From assembly GCF_019279795.1 (NCBI RefSeq), contig NC_056743.1, forward strand, positions 927,084,328 through 927,148,327: a stretch of DNA of 64,000 nucleotides. The letters are read 5' to 3'. Positions 20,806 through 29,129 of this stretch are shown in pieces. The stretch comes from Protopterus annectens (taxonomy: Eukaryota > Chordata > Ceratodontiformes > Protopteridae). The translations under genes were made by a program, and so were the position numbers. The notes under the pieces are model-generated. The model saw only the letters and a list, made by a program, of their open reading frames with translations, had not been told where the DNA came from and ran no database searches. The number at the start of each line of letters is the position of its first letter. Positions within the stretch are counted from its first letter, which is position 1.

Positions 20806-21551
20806 CTTTTGTCTCAGCCGGGAGCTTTTGCCAACTCTCCTTGCATAACTAACTCATATTTTTGATTTGGTTCCACTTTGAATGACGCTGCATCTAGCGT
20901 CTAATACAAATGCATAGGGGACTTTACGAAGTGAAGTGTTGAGTTGACCTATATAGGATTTTACATTGATTAACTATTTAACGCATGTATTGCATTTAAG
21001 AGAACAACATAACGCCACATGGACATAGTGGTTTGTATCCATTTTAACAAACCACAAAACTTATTAGCGTCGTCATAAATATTGAAACACATTAGGTTTA
21101 CACATATTCGCTCAATTATAAGCTGCAGGTATTATAAAAATTATAAAAATTAAACACTAAAACTAACAATTGGTTCTTCTTAGAGCATATTTATAACAAC
21201 AGGACATTTGAAAATGTATAGAAGTTTTTGTTTTAAAATTTTAAATTTCAAAACTTTAAACTTATAGGTGTTAATATTTGGAAAGCTACTCATGAGAGTT
21301 TTGTAGTTCCATGCTAACAATCATTTAAATGTTAGCATTATGAGCTAAATTTAAATTTAAATTTAAATGTTTAAGGCTTAGCCTTTGGATGTAGTTGCAA
21401 TTATTACGTAATTTATAATTTACGTATTTGTGTATACACTTTTATACAACATAAGAACAGTGTATATTACGTATATGAGCACTGATAGACATTATATCCC
21501 TTTATGATAGAAAAGGCTGGAAGTTTTATGTTTTAAATGGCGAAATAATTC
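20806..21551 (+). other. PLE-2 3' non-coding region
   Basis: A/T-rich sequence between the GIY-YIG stop codon and the right arm. No frame or stable motif recognised. Confidence 0.7.
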
Positions 21552-21910
21552 GCATTTTTAAAGTGAAGTTTTGTTTTGTTTTGTTTCTAATATTTTAGCT
21601 GCTGGTTCTGTATGATTTTAAACTCACAAGCTGTTGAATTGGTAATTGGCAATTTGTTTTCTAATTGGTTAATTAGTTAACAGCACCCTTTTTAAAGAAA
21701 GTTTGATACTACAACTGGTTGTTTCATTTTTGTCTGAGGAAGGAGAGATAGGAGTCTCTCCGAAAGTGCTTGTGGTTAATAAAAGCTCTAATATTACAGC
21801 GCATGGACTTTTGTTGCCTTCTTTGGAACAGTTTTACCGGACTGTGGATTTTACTTTATTATCTGTTTTCCTTACGCTTAGCAGCTTGTTCCCTCGAATT
21901 TTTGTTCTTT
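21552..21910 (+). repeat. PLE-2 right arm (3' end)
   Basis: Pairs with 18331-18696 in inverted orientation. Contains the hammerhead-like motif (21734-21765) and a GGTTAATAAAAGC segment after it. A 26-nt tail (21911-21936) follows before the target duplication. Confidence 0.93.
21734..21765 (+). ncRNA. Hammerhead-ribozyme-like motif, PLE-2 right arm
   Basis: CTGAGGA (21734-21740) fits CUGANGA; GGAGAGA (21742-21748) pairs with TCTCTCC (21755-21761) as a 7-bp stem II; GAAA (21762-21765) follows. A short stem III (AG/CT, 21765-21770) with a CUU cleavage triplet is possible, but stem I would need mostly G-U pairs. Hammerheads in Penelope-like elements are established; activity here is uncertain. 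Confidence 0.65.
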
Positions 21911-21951
21911 CGTAGTCTGTTTGGTTTTTGGAATCGTAGGGTAGGAATCGG

Positions 21952-22691
21952 AGAAACCAAGCTGTGAAGTTGAGAGATTGGAGGGAGTGGTGCAGCTGGC
22001 CCGACTGGTGGGTCAAAAGATCTGGCACTGGGTCCAGATGCCAAGGCTGCTCCAAGAGGTAATGATGAAGGAATGGAAACCATATCTGTCGAGGCCAGTA
22101 AGGGGCAATGAGGATCATGGTGACTCTCGAGGCGATAGCTTTCTGAATTAATTGAGAGATCAGTGGAAAGGGGGGGAAAGCATACAGAAGTCCCCGGGGC
22201 CAATCGTGGACTAGAGCGTCTCTGGTGGACTGGTCTGGTAAAGGGAAGAGGGTGAAGAAGTCGTGACACTTGCTGTTTTGGGGAGTAGCAAAAAGATCGC
22301 AGCAAGGCCGGCCCCATCTTCGAAAGACTTCTTCCAGCACTGATTTCTTTAGAGACCACTCGTGAGGCATGAGAATAGCCCTGCTCAACTTGTCCGCAAT
22401 CACGTTGGACTTCCCGGGAATGTGCGTTGCTATCAGAAAACGCTGAGAAGAAATCGCCCACTGCCAAAGTCTGAGTGCCTCTCGACATAAGGGGTAGGAC
22501 TTGGTTCCGCCCTGTTTGTTGATGTAACACACTACGGACATGTTGTCCGTCTGAATTGCAATAGTCCCTGTGGGAAGAGAGTCCTGAAGGGCTTGCAACG
22601 CTAAAAGCACTGCTCTCATCTCTAAGACATTTATGTGCAAGTGGCAATCAAAAGATTGCCACGTGCCCTGGATGGAGACGTCCGTCGTCAC
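21952..22691 (-). CDS. DIRS-C RNase H and downstream domain
   Basis: The open frame (from 22691) encodes an RNase H with TTDVS, LEMRAVLLAL, TDNMSVVCYINKQGG and ADKLSR blocks, giving Asp 4, Glu 24, Asp 49 and a later Asp as the likely catalytic set. A conserved DIRS segment follows: CDLFATPQNS, LYAFPPFPLI and LIAPYWPRQIWFP. It removes RNA from the RNA-DNA hybrid. It is split from the RT by a shift in a run of about 11 C (minus strand) near 22705. The frame runs on past 21951 into PLE-2 sequence, so the last 30 or so residues are foreign. Confidence 0.9.
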
Positions 22692-23865
22692 CGTGGCGAT
22701 TGGGGGGGGGGGTGAAGGGTCTGCCCTGGAGAACTTGAGTTGATGTGATCCACCAAGACAGGTGATTCTTGCATGATTGGGTTAGTAGGATGATGTGAGA
22801 CATCAGGAGCTGTTGGAAGGACCATTGAGAAAACAGCATCCACTGGAGGATCCGCATGTGAAAACGAGCTAAGGGGAGAAGTGTAATAGTAGCTGCCATG
22901 AGTCCTAATACCTTCAAGACTACCCTGGCTTTGATCTTGTTGCATTGAAGTGGAAGGTAAACTTGTTTGCAGATATCTGATACTCTTTGCTCTGTTAGTC
23001 TGGCAGAAAGATGAACTGTGTCTAAGGTGGCGCCTATAAAGGTAATAGATTGACAAAGTGACAAGGCAGATTTTTCTAAATTTATTGAAATGCCTAGAGC
23101 TTGGCAAGTTTGGATGGTGAAGTCTCTGGATAGAAGCAGTTGATGCCTGGTGGTGGCGGTAAGGAGCCAGTCGTCCAAATATGGAAACACCTGGAATCCT
23201 TGACGTCTCAAGTGAGCCACGACCACTGCCATACATTTGGTAAACACTCGGGGGGCTGTAGTGAGACCAAAGGGCAGGGCTCTGAACTGGTAGTGACTGG
23301 ATCCCAGCCTGAAGCGGAGAAAACTCCTGGAACGTCTGTGCATTCTGATATGGTAGTACGCATCCTGAAGGTCTATCGAGCACATCCAAGTGTCCTGACC
23401 CAAGAAGGGTAGAATGGACTGTAGCGTGACCATCCGGAATTTTGCTTTCTTCACATACTTGTTTAGCTTGCTGAGATCCAGTATTGGTCTCCAGTCCCCT
23501 GTTTTTTTTGGTATCAAAAAGAATTTGGAGTAGATTCCGGATCCTTGCTGGTCTGCTGGGACTGGTTGGATAGCTCTTTTTGACAGCAGCTTTGATATTT
23601 CTAACGCTGCTTGTTCCCTTAGACTGGGTGGAACGTCTGGAAGGGATCCTTTGGGTTGGGATGGGATGTGAATAAAGGGGATTTTGTAACCCTTGGATAT
23701 GATCGACTGTACCCATTTGTCTTGAGTGAGGGAAAGCCAGGCTTTTGGGTACAGTGATAATCTTCCCCCGACTGCCTCCGAAGGTGGACAGCCGGGCAGC
23801 TCCTCAGGGATGCTGAAAGGGTTTATCAGAGAAAGTTTCTCTGCTACCCTGGTTTTGCGGACCAC
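22648..23865 (-). CDS. DIRS-C reverse transcriptase
   Basis: A 405-residue open frame: YSKFFLIPKKTGDWRPILDL (residues about 112-131), CSIDLQDAYYHI (first catalytic Asp near 165), LPFGLTTAPRVFTK, and YLDD at 229-232, then GFMAA-like LGLMAATITLLPLARFHMR connection. All catalytic residues are present. The first 20 or so residues may belong to the gag/RT junction. A second frame on the same strand is open through most of this region, as in DIRS-E. Its end is set by the C-run frameshift into RNase H. Confidence 0.93.
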   Translation of the reverse strand: MVRKTRVAEKLSLINPFSIPEELPGCPPSEAVGGRLSLYPKAWLSLTQDKWVQSIISKGYKIPFIHIPSQPKGSLPDVPPSLREQAALEISKLLSKRAIQPVPADQQGSGIYSKFFLIPKKTGDWRPILDLSKLNKYVKKAKFRMVTLQSILPFLGQDTWMCSIDLQDAYYHIRMHRRSRSFLRFRLGSSHYQFRALPFGLTTAPRVFTKCMAVVVAHLRRQGFQVFPYLDDWLLTATTRHQLLLSRDFTIQTCQALGISINLEKSALSLCQSITFIGATLDTVHLSARLTEQRVSDICKQVYLPLQCNKIKARVVLKVLGLMAATITLLPLARFHMRILQWMLFSQWSFQQLLMSHIILLTQSCKNHLSWWITSTQVLQGRPFTPPPNRHGDDGRLHPGHVAIF

Positions 23866-23933
23866 CTCTGCCCCTAGGGCGGCGTCTATTGTTGTTCCCC
23901 CCTCTGCCTCTAGAGGGGAATCGACTTTGTGCG

Positions 23934-24950
23934 TCAGATGAGACTCCTTGTGGTTTGCGGAACCACATCCCCCCCCCCCATCTGACCTTTGGGATGTCTG
24001 GAAGGGGTAGAAAAAACGATTCCCACGGCAGAGAGAGTGTTACCTTCCTGCTCGCACCTAGTCAATGTATCCTTCACCTGAGGTCCAAACAACGTTGAGC
24101 CATCAAAGGGGGAATTGGTGAAGGACGCCTTGAAAGGGTCCGCAAAATTGCAAAGCCGCATCCAAGCATGGCGTAGTAAAGCTACACCTGTGCCTGTGGC
24201 CCTACTCGCCCCATCAGCCGCATATCTGATAAGCCGCATGGAGGAGTTGACAATCGAATTCAGGGTTGCCAACTGGGAGTTCATTCTGTCTTGGAACCCC
24301 TCAGCTGTTGGATCCTGCATGGCCTCACCCATATCCTTGAGTAAATCCCTCTGGAGATGGGTGAAGTGACACAAGTAGTTCAACGACCGCATGGCAAAGG
24401 TCGCTGAGGAAAACATCCGCTTACCGTACCTGTCCATAGTCCTAGACTCCTTATTAGGAGGATGGACAGGTACCGAAGGATCGGTTAATTCCTTCTTAGT
24501 GGCTGCGGCCACCACCATGGCATCAACAGAGACACCTTTGGATAAGAACTGTTTCTCTTTTGGGGCAGTAATAAATTTTGACGGCCTCCTTGGGGTAGGT
24601 TCCACCAAATCAGGGGCCGTCCAAGCCTTCCTTGCCACCACTTCCATGAGGGGGTCAAAGGGAGGAGACACCCAGGAGGTGGAAGGGCGAGAGCCGCATG
24701 CCTCAAGGTAGACCGACTCGTCCTCTGAAGGGTTAAGGGCGGGCCAGTTCCCCCTCTGTTTAAGGATTTCAAGGATGTCAGCAAAAGAGACATCCTCATA
24801 GGGGGACCGAGGGGAACCTTCAGATTCCTCCAAGTCGGTGTCAGAGGTGATAGACTCAGGGGATTCAATGTGCTTCCTCTTGCACTGTCTCTTCCGAGGG
24901 GGTTCTCCTACCGGATCAGGAGAAGCCTCGGAAGAAGAGGATATTCCCAA
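23934..24950 (-). CDS. DIRS-C gag, C-terminal two thirds
   Basis: A 338-residue frame. It has an acidic, Ser-rich start with CKRKHIESPES and SPYEDVSFADILEIL, then DRYGKRMFSSATFAMRSLNY, LIRYAADGASRATG, LLRHAWM and FDGSTLFGPQVKDTL. The last blocks match DIRS-E (IRRHAWL, MDKVNLFGARAQQVL) and DIRS-G (MRRYSWL, LDIKHLFGAAAANL), so they form a conserved structural core, likely capsid-like. The end is shifted by a G-run of about 10 near 23970. The N-terminal part lies in the frame at 25096-26052; a shift falls near 24950-25096. Confidence 0.85.
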   Translation of the reverse strand: MGISSSSEASPDPVGEPPRKRQCKRKHIESPESITSDTDLEESEGSPRSPYEDVSFADILEILKQRGNWPALNPSEDESVYLEACGSRPSTSWVSPPFDPLMEVVARKAWTAPDLVEPTPRRPSKFITAPKEKQFLSKGVSVDAMVVAAATKKELTDPSVPVHPPNKESRTMDRYGKRMFSSATFAMRSLNYLCHFTHLQRDLLKDMGEAMQDPTAEGFQDRMNSQLATLNSIVNSSMRLIRYAADGASRATGTGVALLRHAWMRLCNFADPFKASFTNSPFDGSTLFGPQVKDTLTRCEQEGNTLSAVGIVFSTPSRHPKGQMGGGDVVPQTTRSLI

Positions 24951-25095
24951 TGGGGAAACCTGAGGAGCTGGCTCTCTACGGTCTGTTACGAGGGGGTGGG
25001 TAAACCACCGCAGGCACTGAAGTGGGAGGAGCTGACGGAGCCGACTGTGGGGTAGACACGGGGTCTAGCACGCTCCGCATGACCTCGAAGGCGCC

Positions 25096-26052
25096 TCAAT
25101 CAGCCAAGGCCGAAGGTCCCCGCTCCGAGGAGACAAGGACCCCCCCTGCACCGACAGGGATGGCTCCGAGGTCGATGTCTAAACCGAACTCACCAGCGCC
25201 GACGCTCCGAGAGGGAGAACGGAGTCGGACAAGGGTCCGATACCACTCGCCCCCCTCGGAGCCGATGAGGGAAGCCCGGCGCCGAGATCCCTCCAAGGAG
25301 GAAATCGGAGCAGACGACGGAGCCGAAAGGGAAGGTATCGGCTCTGACGCACCGACAGCTACGGCTCCGACGAGCCCTGGCTCCGAACTCAAAAGAGTCG
25401 GAGGAGGAATAGAAGCAGGGATGGGAATAGCCGCTGACTGTTGAGTAGGGCTATGCAGCATTTGGGCCAGTGCCTCGGACTTGAGAAGTCTACTCACCAC
25501 CCTTTGTAAGTCATGGTCGGACAGCCTGGAGGACCGAGAGGAATGGGACCTATGGCTCCGCTCCGACAGAAGAAGAGATCCCGGAGCCGAGTGGATGGAG
25601 CCGATGGAAGGGGACCTCGACCTCTTCTTTGAAGGTGGCTCCGATAAGACTATCGGAGCTGACTGAGTCTTAGCAACCTCGGCTCCGGCCGGAGCCGAGG
25701 TAATGGTTTGAGACTTTGAAACATCGACTCCAGCCGGAGCAGATGTCGAAGCAGCCTTAATGCTCCCAGCAGACGGCTCTGAAGCTGGAGCCGACGGCCT
25801 GGAAGTCTTTGAAGGCTTCCCCGACACAGACTGGGTCGAGGGGCCTTCAGGCTTTAACAAGCCTCGAAGTATAAGTTTGTTTTTGCATTCCTGCAGGACT
25901 CTAGGGCTGAATGCATGGCAAACAGCACAGGAGTCCTGCAGGTGCAAAGGTCCCAGGCAATAGACACAAGAAGTGTGACTGTCTGTCAGAGACATTTTCT
26001 GACAGCACGAATCACACTTCTTGAAGCCTGAGATCTTGGAGTCTTTAGACAT
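25096..26052 (-). CDS. DIRS-C gag, N-terminal zinc domain and low-complexity linker
   Basis: I place the start at the Met at 26052, just before SKDSKISG; an earlier in-frame Met at 26097 would add 15 hydrophobic leader residues. Near the N terminus is C-x2-C-x9-H-x2-C-x2-C-x4-H-x4-C-x2-C, eight ligands spaced exactly as in DIRS-E and the DIRS-E-like fragment at 28.7 kb. A Ser/Ala/Pro-rich stretch with repeated SAPAG and SEP follows, with an Arg/Ser tract (RSHRSHSSRSSR). Probably RNA or DNA binding; function is inferred from the zinc ligands only. CTCCGA/TCGGAG motifs are unusually frequent in the DNA. Confidence 0.82.
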   Translation of the reverse strand: MSKDSKISGFKKCDSCCQKMSLTDSHTSCVYCLGPLHLQDSCAVCHAFSPRVLQECKNKLILRGLLKPEGPSTQSVSGKPSKTSRPSAPASEPSAGSIKAASTSAPAGVDVSKSQTITSAPAGAEVAKTQSAPIVLSEPPSKKRSRSPSIGSIHSAPGSLLLSERSHRSHSSRSSRLSDHDLQRVVSRLLKSEALAQMLHSPTQQSAAIPIPASIPPPTLLSSEPGLVGAVAVGASEPIPSLSAPSSAPISSLEGSRRRASLIGSEGGEWYRTLVRLRSPSRSVGAGEFGLDIDLGAIPVGAGGVLVSSERGPSALAD

Positions 26053-26337
26053 CCTAAAAGAGACTGTATATAACACAGACACTACACACAGACACACCCT
26101 TTAACCAAAGGAAAAAATCCAGTCACACTGAAATGACAGGGGAAAAAAGGGAGTGGGCCAAAGGCCTAAAAGTTAAAAGGGAATAAAAAGGGAATACAAA
26201 CACAAGGGAGACCCGATTTAAACTAAAGGGATACTCTATATTAAAAACTAAACTAAATAGAAAGGATAGGGGTAGAAAATTGAAGTTTTTGACAAGAAAA
26301 ACTCACTAACCTGCCAGAGCCAGTAGAAGAAAGCACC

Positions 26338-26511
26338 TCGTCAGCTAAGCGGCAAACGAGATCTGAGTAGTTACCGCCTAGTATTGTGGGATATAGGGGA
26401 GCCTCGAGCCGGTGGAATAAGCTCTCGAGCTTTAGTATTGGCCAAGTCGGAGCCGAGGATCGGCTCCGAACCCATCCAGCAAGAATGAAGGTGAGATTGA
26501 CAACTTAACAT
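26338..26511 (-). repeat. DIRS-C right inverted terminal repeat
   Basis: Inverse of 16763-16905 plus a unique outer 48 bp ending GATTGACAACTTAACAT at 26511. The unique part is repeated in reverse at 17215-17262. Transcription of gag would start from this end. Confidence 0.92.
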
Positions 26512-26529
26512 TCTCTATTAATGTGCCTG

Positions 26530-26900
26530 GAATCTATTCCCTAATTAATATTTGAGGGACCCCATGATGGCCTTCAGAAAGATGAGTCATGTTTCATCAA
26601 ACATAGCCGAGGTCTGCAAGGTCTGAGCAGCCATACTAGCCACCAACGGGGTCTTCATAGCAGGCAACTGAGAGTTATCTTATGTACAGAGGATTCTGCA
26701 ACCCCTGCAGGTATGTCAGAGTCTAAAATGTTGGACTGCATATCTGCTTTAGGCATCGTAAGCTTCTTCTTAGGTGCAAAAGGGATGTCTGTGGATGCAG
26801 ACTCTGCCATCCTGGACTGAGCCAGACATCTAAGATGCTACTTCTTCAGAAAGGTGTTGGGAGAGGACAGCCTCAACCTAAGGGTTTTGGGAATGAATGT
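26530..26900 (-). pseudogene. Possible DIRS gag fragment
   Basis: Minus-strand reading gives AESASTDIPFAPKKK, MPKADMQSNILDSD and PAGVAES with stops between. It lies directly beyond DIRS-C and could be the N-terminal gag of DIRS-A or DIRS-D. Weak evidence; 26900-27240 shows nothing I recognise. Confidence 0.3.
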
Positions 26901-27268
26901 TTGACAAATGGAGAAGGATTTGTGATAGAGTTCCAGACCTAGACAGAAAATGTACTTAGTGTGAAAAAACTTGCATGTAATATGCCTACTGCATTCTTAC
27001 TTACCCCTCCTAGCTGACATTTAACCAATTTGAACAAAACAGAAGGTTTCCCAATGAGGCACTTATCTGAGAAAATTATCAAGTGAAGTAACAATACCAA
27101 ATGGTGCAAGTCTGAGGATCCACTCTTGTCCATCTGTCTATATACCCCTAAGCTTATGAGCTAAGGTAATGCTTTGGATGTATAACCTTAGAAGGCTAAA
27201 GCTTTGGTACCCCAGCCAGAATCAGTACTGACAACTCATACATCAGGAATAGGGCAACGTGATTTCAG

Positions 27269-27690
27269 TCAGGACATAAATAAATCAAAAGATTTAGCTC
27301 TCTCAAGATAGTACCAGAGTTGTCTGTGGATATCCAGGGTATGGAGTACCCTTTCTCCCACATTTTTGGGTTCAGGAAGGAAAATGAGATGGACAGTCGG
27401 CCTTAAAGTAAACTTGGATACCATTTTAGGCATAAAAGATGGCTTACTTCTCAAACTAACTCTGTCTCTGTGGAAAATGAAACAGGTTAACTCACTATAA
27501 GAGCCTGCAAAACAGATACCATTCATGCAGAGGTCAGCTAAATCAGCAAAACTGTTTTTCATGTCAATAACCTCAAGTCAGTCTGGTTAGCTGGTTCAAA
27601 TGGAGCAAGTGTTAGCTTCTCTAACACAAAATTAAGATCCCAAGGAGGGGTCACTGGTTTTCTTTGAGACCACTTATGCAAAATCACCAT
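27269..27690 (-). pseudogene. DIRS-D tyrosine recombinase fragment
   Basis: Reads PPWDLNFVLEKLTLAPFEPA near 27650-27590, then FHRDRVSLRSKPSFMPKMVS and HTLDIHRQLWYYLERAK, the region between the catalytic Arg and HxxR in the related copies. The TSARRVSEL block is damaged and the HxxR/Tyr part is absent. Non-functional. Confidence 0.75.
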
Positions 27691-27694
27691 AATC

Positions 27695-28252
27695 ATCAAC
27701 CCCCTTTTTCCCATCTTCTACATGAGGTTAGGGTGTTGTTAGGGTGAGGTTAGGGTATGTCTCAATATGTCTCTATTCAATGCCACTATTCCACCTTCCT
27801 TGATACACATGCCCGAGTGTCAGAGGTCTTCCCTCACACAAGCCATCCACCTCTTTGCTGGATGCCCTCGTTTCCTCTTGCCTGCTTCATTTTTGTCCCA
27901 AATCTTTTTTTACATGTGGTCAGACCACAATAATCTGTTCTCTTTGACCTTTTCAGTAATTGGAGCTATTCTGGATTCTGCTCTTATATCTTCATTTCTT
28001 CATCTGTCCCACAGTGTGCATCCTACTACCCATCTCAGGCACTTCATCTCCATCACCTCTAGCTTTCTCAACTGCTCAGTCTTTACTGCCCAGTTTTCTG
28101 TATCATACAATAGTAATGGTCACACCACTGTTTTGTACACCTTACTTTTCAGCTTCTTTGGCATTTTTTGTCATACCCCTGACACACTCTGCCAGTTGGC
28201 TGCAGCCCCTATGATCCTAGCTTTGACTTCCTTGGTGTTAGTGGTGGGACCA
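27695..28252 (-). mobile_element. RTE-like LINE 3' fragment
   Basis: Shares a segment (28130-28230: CTTACTTTTCAGCTTCTTTG onwards) with the RTE element at 46.36 kb, where the same sequence lies at the 3' end of ORF2. The left end near 27700-27745 has TTAGGG-like repeats. Only the C-terminal RT region and UTR remain. Confidence 0.6.
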
Positions 28253-28294
28253 AAGAGACTTCAAATACCACTGTTTTTTCCTCATGTGGAGTCT

Positions 28295-29123
28295 TGCTTG
28301 GGGTATTCATGATTATGCCTAGCAGCACCAGTGCTGGGGTAGAAACATCCAAAGGGATGGTGTCCGATAAGTCTTGTGAAACCACAGTAGTAGGTAAAAC
28401 TTCAGAGGCCGATTCAACTAGGGTAGAGGGGGCCTCGGTAGTAGTCATGGATTCGGCTGAAGATTGAACCGTTTGCTCGGTTTCGGCCGAAACCAAGACA
28501 CTCGCGGTTTGCTTAACCGTGGTTTTGGCCGAAACCGCGGACCGCGAGTGTCGGTCATTTTCTTTGCGTTTCTTAACAATTTGAGTAGTCGGAGGATCTG
28601 ACGGCATTATGTACGCAAAATCTGAGCTGAAAAACTGTTCAGCAAACTCCGACCGACGCCTAAGCGTTAAATCGGTTGAAAGAAGCACAGGCTAAACAAG
28701 CTGCTACGTCGTGGTCTGGGCCTAAACAAGGTAAGCAGTAAGAGTGGAAATCTTTATGAGGTATTTGTTTCCCACAAGTTAAACAGTTATTCACTTTTTC
28801 TGACATCGGCTGAGGCAAGAAAGAGTCCCCAGCGGGTACTTAGCTTTTTAGAAGTCTTCGAAGTAGTATTCGGTAGTAGTAATCTCTGGATCTGACCGAC
28901 CGGCACTTGCGAACAGCTTCTGCTTCGGGCGCCACGCGGCAAGAAAGACTGGGGAAAATGGCGTTGGCTGATGCCTTTATACCCGAAGAACTGCAGCTAT
29001 GATGTCGGGTGAAGTGCGACACCAGCCGAGGCCAGACCCAGACTTTGGAATCCGGCCGACCGAAGGGCTGCCTGACGACAGGACAATCCATTTGTAAGGA
29101 CTGCAGATGCATCCTTGAAGGAC
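28295..29123 (-). mobile_element. DIRS-E-family fragment (gag N terminus and right terminal repeat)
   Basis: Closely similar to 36.46-37.24 kb: gag coding with the eight-ligand zinc motif (28700-28790), DFAYIMPSDPPTTQ and SDTIPLDVSTPA, a TATAAA in the terminal repeat (28975-28982, minus strand), and the same right terminus CCTTGAAGGACAT ending at 29123. The left end is truncated in gag. It keeps the nested palindrome at 28497-28552. Confidence 0.88.
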
Positions 29124-29129
29124 ATCCTG

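Larger units (their letters stand above)
18331..21936 (+). mobile_element. Penelope-like element PLE-2 with inverted arms
   Basis: Bounded by a perfect 15-bp target duplication TAGGGTAGGAATCGG (18316-18330, 21937-21951). The left 366 bp (18331-18696) are an inverted copy of the 3' end (21552-21910), so the element has long inverted arms. Between them the plus strand encodes RT and a GIY-YIG nuclease (18745-20805). Each arm carries a hammerhead-like motif. About 26 nt at the right end (21911-21936) have no partner in the left arm. Two single-base frameshifts are the main lesions. Confidence 0.92.
16718..26511 (-). mobile_element. DIRS-C, nearly complete DIRS retrotransposon
   Basis: A full element with left and right inverted terminal repeats (16718-16910, 26338-26511), an internal complementary region (17152-17262) and, on the minus strand, gag (23934-26052), RT/RNase H (21952-23865) and tyrosine recombinase (17290-18315). 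The internal region is the reverse complement of both outer ends placed side by side, which fixes the termini at 16718 and 26511. DIRS elements are thought to integrate as circles through the recombinase, without target duplication. PLE-2 (18331-21936) was inserted between RNase H and recombinase. Lesions are few. Confidence 0.92.

Noticed and set aside
21952..22300. A DNA methyltransferase domain after DIRS RNase H
   Set aside because: The DLFAT and PPFPLI blocks are conserved in DIRS and might relate to such a domain, but no methyltransferase catalytic motif can be read with confidence.
24115..25666. Plus-strand open frames opposite DIRS-C gag
   Set aside because: They are antisense shadows of GC-rich gag coding; only the minus-strand reading matches related gags.
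27718..27760. Telomere-like GGTTAGGG cluster
   Set aside because: Only a few interrupted units at the edge of an RTE fragment.
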